In this document: positions 56,251-64,000 of the stretch, in pieces
Layout of the letters: each line of letters opens with the position of its first letter
Position numbering within the stretch: the stretch's first letter is position 1
Origin: Solea solea
Taxonomy: Eukaryota; Chordata; Actinopteri; Pleuronectiformes; Soleidae
Direction: 5' to 3'
Assembly (NCBI RefSeq): GCF_958295425.1
Contig: NC_081146.1
Span: forward strand, 9,497,485-9,561,484
DNA: 64,000 nucleotides
Made by a program: the position numbers and the translations under genes
Notes under the pieces: generated by a model
What the model saw: the letters and a program-made list of their open reading frames with translations, nothing else
The model's database searches: none
What the model was told of the DNA's origin: nothing

Positions 56251-57614
56251 ATGAACCTTTTGCTGGTGCTGGTGATGCTGACAGCATGTGCTGCAGACCC
56301 TCAAGGTAAAAAATGAGATATTATCAATTTAACATATGGGTTATCAAAAGTTAAACACCAAATTTAAGATTGCAAAGTGCATTATTAGAGTTTTAATTAG
56401 GAAGAATATTTCACATAGGTTTGCCTATGTTAACAATACATAACCATCGGATTTGAATGACCAATTAATCCTGTTTAAAGTAGAAATTCTACTTTTGATT
56501 AGCAAAAAAAACCAATTCTGAAACAAAACAATAAGAAAACTTAACTAACCAAAAAGCAAATAATCATGTCATTGAATGTCTATTTATAGGAACTTTCTTC
56601 CTCACTGCAAATAGTGAAAGACTGTCACTTAAATTCATTTGTTTTCATTCATGTGTTGAGGTGTTGAAGTTATAGATAATAATAACATGTCATGTGCAAA
56701 ATAATAAACTATGTAAAAAAGGAGAGAGAGAAAATCTGTCTCTGTCTTTTCCAGATATGTCAGGAAAAATGTTCATCTTTCCAATGGAATCCAAGTCCGC
56801 TTATGTGAAGCTGATTACATCACAGCAGGAGTTCAGGGATGTAACCGTCTGCCACAGGTATCACTGATTGAAATAACCCACTGTAACTGTATAATGGTAG
56901 ACGGAATCATAATTATGTATGATAATAATTATGAATGATAAATGGTTTATTGTTTTTTGTAATACCTACAGGTCCTTTACAGACCTCAGAAGAAGTCACG
57001 GCTTGTTCTCCATGTCCACGCGTGGTCATCCCAATGACTTCGCGATTTTCTGGGATAATGCAAATAAGGAGATGGAGGCTCATGTCAGGGATTTAAATGT
57101 ACAATACAACTGGGTGGACTATAAGCCAAACATGTGGCACTCTATTTGTACAACATGGGACTCTGCGTCTGGAATTGTACAGCTTTGGTTTGATGGACAG
57201 CCTTTAATCAAAAGATTCCTTGATGTGGGATCCAACATCATCAGTGGAACTCCTATAATTATTTTGGGTCAGGTAAGGTTGTTAATTAATGATAAGCAAC
57301 ACGGTGTCAATGTGGATTTATTATGTATTGTGTATGGATCTCTGTACAAAAATATAACTTGTACTATCTTTCAACCTTGGCAATTTTAACAGGAGCAGGA
57401 TTCCCATGGTGGAGGATTTGATGCTAAACAGTCTTTGGTTGGTATGATGGCGGATGTCCATATGTGGAACTCTGTCCTTTCCCCTTGTGAGATCCAGAAA
57501 TATGTTTACAATCTAAACTTCACTCGAGGTGATGTGATCAACTGGAGCGCACTGGAGTACCAGATTTTTGACAAAGTGCTGGTCGAGAACACAGTCACAC
57601 CATGTGCAATTTAA
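56251..57614 (+). CDS. Short pentraxin (CRP/SAP-like), gene 3, the most diverged copy
   Basis: Coding exons 56251-56305, 56755-56857, 56972-57272, 57393-57614 give 226 residues: one extra codon in exon 3 (SNIISGTP for STISGTP) and an altered C-terminus (PCAI). The signal peptide is identical to gene 2. The signature HSICTTWDSASG, the cysteines and EQDSHGGGFDAKQSLVG remain. The residue aligned with CRP Asp60 is Pro. AKQ replaces ANQ in the calcium loop, and RDLNVQYNWVDY replaces the KKAEYGGRDY part, so ligand preference may differ from genes 1 and 2. Poly(A) signal AATAAA at 57825-57830. Confidence 0.92.
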
Positions 57615-59205
57615 CAAGACTGCTAATACTTGTTTTAAAAGAGTATGATCCATACACTTGCATTTATGTAAAATGGAAATGGAAAGATGTAGACCTTAAT
57701 TCTAGTTAATTAAAAGTTAATTTTACTGTGCCATTAAAAACAGAAATATTGAGTTTCTTTACTTAATGCCAGTTTATGATTTATTATCTGTTGTAAAAAT
57801 CTAAATAATCAGAAAACAGAAAAAAATAAAAGCAATGAATCAAATGTGAAGTTTTTTTTTTTTTTTAGATCTATGTCTCATATCCCTCTCTCATCTACCA
57901 AGATACTTATTTACCCTGCATAAAGCCCACCCCACATTAGAGGATTTTCAAATCTGACTTGATTTCAAAAACGTGGGAGACCATGGACACACAACAAAAC
58001 TTGTGACTGATTAGTTACAAATTAGTTACTAGTTTGTTTGTTTGTTTGTTTTACAGATTTTCAGTGTTTTTTAATCCTGAGAAAGCACAGACCACAGATC
58101 AAGTTAAGACACAGGACCACACACTTGGTGTTTAATCAAACAAATTCAGGCAGGAGAATCCAGGGATTTGAGATCTCACAGAAACAGTGACATCAGAATA
58201 TAAACAGAGTTGGAGGTAGACTGTCGGCATCGTCACTTAATAGCTCTTGTGTTTACGTGATGTTTTGAAGTCATGGCTGATAACACGGAATCAACTTGGT
58301 GGTTCTAAACAAAAGTACACAACATCTGTTTTCTGGTCAACACGCTCTCATCGCTTATTGCTGTGTTCTGCTCACGCCCCCAATCACAGTTCATTCGTAA
58401 ATATCAAACATGTTAAATAATTATGATATATTTTAATATGATTTGAAATTGGGATGCCTCTGATGAATTCTGTTAATCCCTCACACAGGATAATTTGGTC
58501 AGGTAATCTGTCTCAGAAGCTCCATGTCTACTGTGAAAGGTAAAAGGCTTTACACAGCAAAAAGATCAGGGCTGATGATGTGTCTGCTTGTTTTGAAGCT
58601 CCTCTATACTCTACTGTCAAAAAAATGATGAATGCACTGTTAACTTACCTTTAGTATTAACATTAGCTACACACTCACACAGTCACACAGCACCACTTTG
58701 CCACTTGTGAATAGGCTCATACTTATAATGTTAATGCATAAGTTGCTTCACATTTCATCACTCATTCTCCCAGTTAAATCAGACTAAATCAGACACACTC
58801 TCACATTGACTTTTCATTGTTAATGTGAGTCATTCTGTGCTGACAGATGCTGCCAGTCTCTCAATCAATAAAATGATCTCGGATCTCATAGATGCTGGAT
58901 TCATAAAGACTACACCAGTTTGTAAAGCTGGCAGTTTGAGATGCATTTTAGTTTAATTGCAGGTCAAATTTCAGCCTTTATTTAGCAGGTGAGTAAACAA
59001 ATCCAACAGTTATTACAAACACCCCCATGTGGCCTTTAGATTGTTGGTTTTGTGCTGACAGAAACTCTATATAAAAGGAATGAGCTCCAAACTGTTCTCA
59101 GACTTTATTGTTATATCCCCAGTGGTGATTTCAAAGTTTTACTATCTGACATTTTTCATAAATCTTATTTTTTCTAATCTGTTCCCTATATTATGTCTCT
59201 ATTTT
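57615..59205. other. Downstream part of tandem unit 3, truncated at the satellite
   Basis: It shares scattered stretches with the other units (ACTTATTTACCCTGCATAAA, CACACACTTGGTGTTTAATC, CTGACAGAAACT, GTGATTTCAAAGTTTTACTA, TATTATGTC), with unshared sequence at about 58140-59030. Homology stops at TATTATGTC (about 59190-59198). No exon seen. Confidence 0.7.
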
Positions 59206-59374
59206 AGTTAGTTTAGTTAGTTATTTCGTCCAAAATTTTACCAAAAAGTCATAGGTTAGTATGTTGTCCAAAATCTGACAAAAAAGTCATACTTCAGTAT
59301 GTCGTCCAAAAAGTCATAGTTTTGTAAGGCATCCAAACTGTAACTCAAAGCAACATGTTACAAGTTAGCAGTCA

Positions 59375-59447
59375 GCACTAGTGGCCTAATGGATAAGGCA
59401 GTGTCTGACTAAGCCAGGGATTGTGAGTGCACATCCCTTCTCGGACA
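59375..59447 (+). pseudogene. Degenerate tRNA-Arg-like sequence inside the satellite, copy 1
   Basis: AGTGGCCTAATGGATAAGGC is identical to the D-arm/box A region of vertebrate tRNA-Arg genes. It is followed by GTCTGACT, and a weakened box B (GAGTGCACATCCC) closes the unit. The anticodon arm does not pair well and the acceptor ends are not complementary, so it is not a working tRNA. Confidence 0.7.
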
Positions 59448-60807
59448 GTCCACTCATAGAGTAAGATGTCCCAAAAATGTCATAGGTCAGTATGTTGTCC
59501 AAAATGTGACAAAAATGTCATAGGTCAGTATGTTGTCCAAAATGTGACAAAAATGTCATAGTTTAGTATTTCGTCCAAAATGTTACAAAAAATATCAAAG
59601 TTTAGTATGTCTTCCAAAAACTGACAAAAATGTCATAGGTTAGTATGTCGTCCAAAATCTGACAAAAAAGTCATACTTTAGTATGTGGTCCAAAATTTGA
59701 CAAAAAAAGTCATAGGTTAGTATGTGGTCCAAAATGTGACAAAAATGTCAAAGTTTAGTATGTCGTCCGAAATGTGACAAAAATTTCAAAGTTTAGTATG
59801 TCATCCAAAATCTGACAAAAATGTCATAGTTTAAGTATGTCGTCCAAAAGGTGACAGAAATGTCATAGTTTAGTATGTCGTCCAAAATTTGACCAAAATG
59901 TCATAGTTTAGTATGTCGTTCAAAATTTGACAAAAAAGTCATAGGTTAGCACATCTTCCCAAATTTGACAAAAAAGTCATACGTTAGCATGTTGTCCAAA
60001 ATTTGACAAAAAAAAGTCATAGGTTAGTATGTCGTCCAAAATCCGACAAAAAAGTAATAGCATAGTATGTCGTCCCAAATTTGACAAAAAAGTCATAGGT
60101 TAGTATGTCGTCCAAAATGTGACAAAAGAGTCATTGGTTAGCATGTTGTCCAAAATGTGACAAAAAAGTCATATGTTAGCATGTTGTCCAAAATTTGACA
60201 AAAAAGTCATAGGTTAGTATGTCGTCCAAAATGTGACAAAAATGTCATAGTTCAGTTTGTTGTCCAAAAAGTGACAAAAATGTCGTAGGTTAGTATGTCG
60301 TCTAAAATCTGACAAAAAAGTCTTACTTTAGCATGTCGTCCCAAATTTGACAAAAAAGTCATAGGTTAGTATGTCATCCAAAATGTGACAAAGAAATCCT
60401 AGGTTAGTATGTCGTCCAAAATTTGAACAAAAAGTTATAGGTTAGCAAGTTGTCCAAAATCTGACAAAAAAGTCATAGTTTAGCATGTCGTCCCAAATTC
60501 GACAAAAATTTCATACTTTAGTATTTCGTCCAAAATGAAACAAAAAAGTCATAGGTTAGTATGTCATGCAAAATGTGACAAAAAAGTCATACGTTAGTAT
60601 GTCGTCCAAAATCTGACAAAAAAAGTCATACTTTAGTATGTCGTCCAAAATTTGACAAAAAAGTCATAGGTTAGCATGTCTTCCACAATGTGACAAAATG
60701 TCATAGTTTAGTATGTCGTCCAAAATGTGACAAAAATGTCATACTTTTGTAGTTTTGTAAGGCATCCAAACTGTAACTCAAAACAACATGTTACAAATTA
60801 GATGTCA

Positions 60808-60880
60808 GCACTAGTGGCCTAATGGATAAGGCAGTGTCTTACTAAGCCAGGGATTGTGAGTTCAAGTTCCTTCTGGGACA
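60808..60880 (+). pseudogene. Degenerate tRNA-Arg-like sequence inside the satellite, copy 2
   Basis: Same box A. The best-preserved box B of the three is GAGTTCAAGTTCC, with the end TTCTGGGAC as in tRNA-Arg. The anticodon arm (GTCTTACTAAGCC) is degenerate. It is embedded in the same flanks as copies 1 and 3. Confidence 0.7.
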
Positions 60881-61423
60881 GTCCAGTCATAGAGTAAAAT
60901 GTCATAGTTTAGTATGTCGACAAAAATCTCATAGTTTAGAATGTCGTCCAAAAAAAGGGCCCGAAATAGTCATAGTTTAGTATGTGGTCCAAAATGTGAC
61001 AAAAATGTCAAAGCTTAGTATGTTGTCCAAAATCTGACAAAAATGTAATAGTTTAGTATGTCGTCCAAAAAAGGGCCCGAAATAGTCATAGTTTAGTATG
61101 TGGTCCAAAATGTGACAAAAATGTCATAGTTTAGTATGTGGTCCAAAATGTGACAAAAATGTAATAGTTTAGTATGTCGTTCAAAATTTGACAAAAAAGT
61201 CATAGGTTACCATGTCGTCCCAAATTTTACAAAAAAAGTCATAGGTAAGCATGTTGTCCAAAATGTGACAAAAAAAAGTAATGGGTTGGTATGTCATCCA
61301 AATTGTGACAAAAATGTCAAAGTTTAGTATGTCGTCCAAAATGTGACAAAAAAGTCATACTTTTGTAGTTTTGTAAGGCATCCAAACTGTAACTCAAAAC
61401 AACATGTTACAAATAAGCTGTCA

Positions 61424-61496
61424 GCACTAGTGGCCTAATGGATAAGGCAGTGTCCTACTAAGCCAGGGATGGTGAGTACAAGTCATTTCTGGGACA
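61424..61496 (+). pseudogene. Degenerate tRNA-Arg-like sequence inside the satellite, copy 3
   Basis: Same box A. Box B is GAGTACAAGTCAT, and the arm is GTCCTACTAAGCC. It is preceded, as in the other two, by GTTTTGTAAGGCATCCAAAC and AACATGTTACAA. Confidence 0.7.
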
Positions 61497-64000
61497 GTCC
61501 ACTTATAGTTTAGTATGTGGTCCAAAATGTGACAAAAAAGTCATAGCTTAGCATGTTGTCCAAAATGTGACAAAAAAGTCATAGGTTAGTATGTCGTCAA
61601 AAATTTGACAAAAAAAGTCATACTTTAGTATGTCGTCCAAAATTTGATAAAAAAAAAGTCATAGGTTAGCATGTCATCCCAAATTTTACAAAAAAAAGTC
61701 ATAGGTTAGCATTTTGTCCAAAATGTGACAAAAAAAGCAATGGGTTGGTATGTCCTCCAAAATGTGACAAAAAAAGCAATGGGTTGGTATGTCCTCCAAA
61801 ATGTGACAAAAATGTCAAAGTTTAGTATGTCGTTCAAAATGTGACAAAAATGTCATAGGTCAGTATGTCATCCAAAATGTGACAAAAAAGGCATAGGTTA
61901 GTATGTCGTCCAAAATATGACAAAAAAGTCATAGGTTAGCATGTTGTCCAAAATTTGACAAAAAAAGTCATAGGTTAGTATGTCGTCCAAAATCGGACAG
62001 AAAAGTCATACTTTAGTAAGTCGTCCCAAACTTGACAAAAAAGTAATAGGTTAGTATGTCATCCAAAATCCGACAAAAAAGTAATACTTTAGTATGTTGT
62101 CCAAAATTTGACAAAAAAGTCATAGGTTAGCATGTTGTCCAAAATGTGAAAAAAAGTAATAGCATAGTATGTTGTCCAAAATTTGAGAAAAAAGTCATAG
62201 GTTAGCACATCTTCCCAAATTTGACAAAAAAGTCATATTTTAGCATGTTGTCCAAAATTTGACAAAAAAAAGTCATAGGTTAGTTTGTCGTCCAAAATCT
62301 GACAAAAAAGTCATACTTCAGTCTGTCATCCAAAATTTGAACAAAAGTCGCAGGTTAGTACGTTGTCCAAAATCTGACAAAAAAGTCATAGGTTAGTATG
62401 TCGTCCAAAATGTTACAAAAAAGTCATAGGTAAGTATGTCGTCCAAAATGTGACAAAAAAGTCATAGGTTAGTATGTCGTCCAAAATGTGACAAAAAAGT
62501 CATAGGTTAGTATGTCGTCCAAAATGTAACAAAAAAGTCATAGGTTAGCATCTCGTCCCAAATTTGACAAAAAAGTCATAGGTTAGTATGTCGTCCAAAA
62601 TGTAACAAAAAAGTCATAGGTTCATATGTCGTTCAAAATGTAACAAAAAAGTCATAGGTTAGTATGTCGTCCAAAATGTGACAAAAAAGTCATAGGTTAG
62701 TTTGTCATCCAAAATTTGACCAAAACATCGTAGGTTAGTATGTTGTCCAAAGCTGACAAAAAAGTCATAGGTTAGCATGTCGTCCCAAATTTGACAAAAA
62801 AGTCATAGGTTAGTATGTCGTCCAAAATGTGACAAAAAAGTCATAGGTTAGCATGTTGTCCAAAATGTGAAAAAAAAGTAATAGCATAGTATGTTGTCCA
62901 AAATTTGAGAAAAAAGTCATAGGTTAGCACGTCTTCCCAAATTTGACAAAAAAAGTCATAGGTTAGCATGTTATCCAAAATTTGACAAAAAAAAGTCATA
63001 GGTTAGTGTCGTCCAAAATCTTACAAAAAAGTCATACTTTAGTATGTCGTCCAAAACCTGACAAAAAAGTCATACTTCAGTCTGTCATTCAAAATTTGAA
63101 CAAAAAGTCGTAGGTTAGTACGTTGTCCAAAATCTGACAAAAAAGTCATAAGTTTGCATGTCGTCCCAAATTTGACAAAAAAGTCATAGGTTAGTTTGTC
63201 ATCCAAAATTTGACCAAAAACATCGTAGGTTATTATGTTGTCCAAAATCTGACAAAAAAGTCATAGGTTAGCATGTCGTCCCAAATTTGACAAAAAAGTC
63301 ATAGGTTAGTATGTCATCCAAAATCTGACAAAAAAGTAATAGCATAGTATGTCGTCCCAAATCTGACAAAAAAGTCATAAGTTAGTATGTCGTCCCAAAT
63401 TTGACAAAAAAAGTCATAGGTTAGTATGTCGTCCAAAATTTGACAAAAAAGTCATATGTTAGCATGTTATCCAAAATTTGACAAAAAAAAGTCATCGGTT
63501 AGTATGTCGTCCAAAATGTTACAAAAAAGTCATAGGTTAGTATGTCGTCCAATATGTGACAAAAAAGTCATAGGTTAGTATGTCGTCCAAAATGTGACAA
63601 AAAAGTCATAGGTTAGTATGTTGTCCAAAATGTAACAAAAAGGTCATAGGTTAGCATCTCGTCCCAAATTTGACAAAAAAGTCATAGGTTAGTATGTCGT
63701 CCAAAATGTAACAAAAAAGTCATAGGTTCATATGTCGTTCAAAATGTAACAAAAAAGTCATAGGTTAGTATGTCGTCCAAAATGTGACAAAAAAGTCATA
63801 GGTTAGTTTGTCATCCAAAATTTGACCAAAACATCGTAGGTTAGTATGTTGTCCAAAATCTAACAAAAAAGTCATAGGTTAGCATGTCGTCCCAAATTTG
63901 ACAAAAAAGTCATAGGTTAGTATGTCGTCCAAAATGTGACAAAAAGGTCATAGGTTAAGTATGTCGTCCAAAATGTGACAAAAAAGTCATAGGTTAGCAT

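Larger units (their letters stand above)
59210..64000. repeat. Satellite array of about 38-bp monomers, continuing past the window end
   Basis: The monomer consists of the words TCATAGGTTAGTATGTCGTC and CAAAATGTGACAAAAAAG in tandem, with variants GCATGTTGTCC, TTTGACAAAA and TCATACTTTAG. With 38 bp per monomer there are about 120 copies. Long-range duplications are visible: TTCATATGTCGTTC at 62621 and 63727 (1106 bp apart), TTTGTCATCC at 62701 and 63807 (1106 bp) and TTTGAGAAAAAAGTC at 62182 and 62904 (722 bp, exactly 19 x 38). The 68-codon frame on the minus strand at 63039-63245 is just the repeat read through. Confidence 0.95.

Noticed and set aside
59210..64000. Regularly repeated 38-bp units resembling a CRISPR array
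   Set aside because: There are no unique spacers; the whole period is the repeat, and the host is a vertebrate. It is a satellite.

Overview
The window is eukaryotic and almost certainly from a teleost fish. Genes are split by GT-AG introns, microsatellites (CA, GA, AT) are dense, fish-type SINEs and hAT-like MITEs sit between and inside genes, and every recognisable protein is a vertebrate family member. I cannot name the species from the sequence.

Layout. (1) 1-1520, plus strand: the last four coding exons of tbrg4 (FASTKD4), ending in the RAP domain. (2) 3828-16620, plus: nacad, the NAC-alpha-domain gene, with a 5.4 kb exon encoding a disordered acidic region ahead of the conserved NAC and UBA modules. 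tbrg4 next to nacad matches the mammalian neighbourhood. (3) 17830-21740, minus: glipr2 (GAPR-1), five exons, complete. (4) About 22-39 kb: a gene-poor stretch holding a SINE, an hAT-like element, a degraded LINE 3' end, interspersed repeats, microsatellites and some non-repetitive AT/TAAT-rich blocks that could be regulatory. (5) 39328-44730, plus: steap4 metalloreductase, ten coding exons. (6) 46.0-59.2 kb: three tandem units, each with a four-coding-exon short pentraxin (CRP/SAP-like) gene sharing a TATA box and an untranslated first exon. The middle gene is a 5'/3' chimera of its neighbours. Two units also carry a coiled-coil-like reading frame broken by the same stop codon. (7) 59.2-64.0 kb, running off the window: a satellite of about 38-bp monomers, interrupted three times by a cassette containing a degenerate tRNA-Arg-like sequence.

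The genes do not form an operon-like system. tbrg4 acts in mitochondrial RNA metabolism, nacad is ribosome/chaperone related, glipr2 is a Golgi-membrane CAP protein, steap4 reduces iron and copper, and the pentraxins are secreted innate-immune or acute-phase recognition proteins. The most informative observations are the unequal-crossover signature in the pentraxin cluster, a MITE whose 8-bp target duplication lies in the 3' splice-site region of nacad exon 2, a frame-preserving cassette organisation in nacad that would allow a short alpha-NAC-like product, and the tRNA-like cassettes inside the satellite. All exon boundaries were worked out by eye from splice consensus, reading phase and remembered family sequence; no alignment program or database was used.
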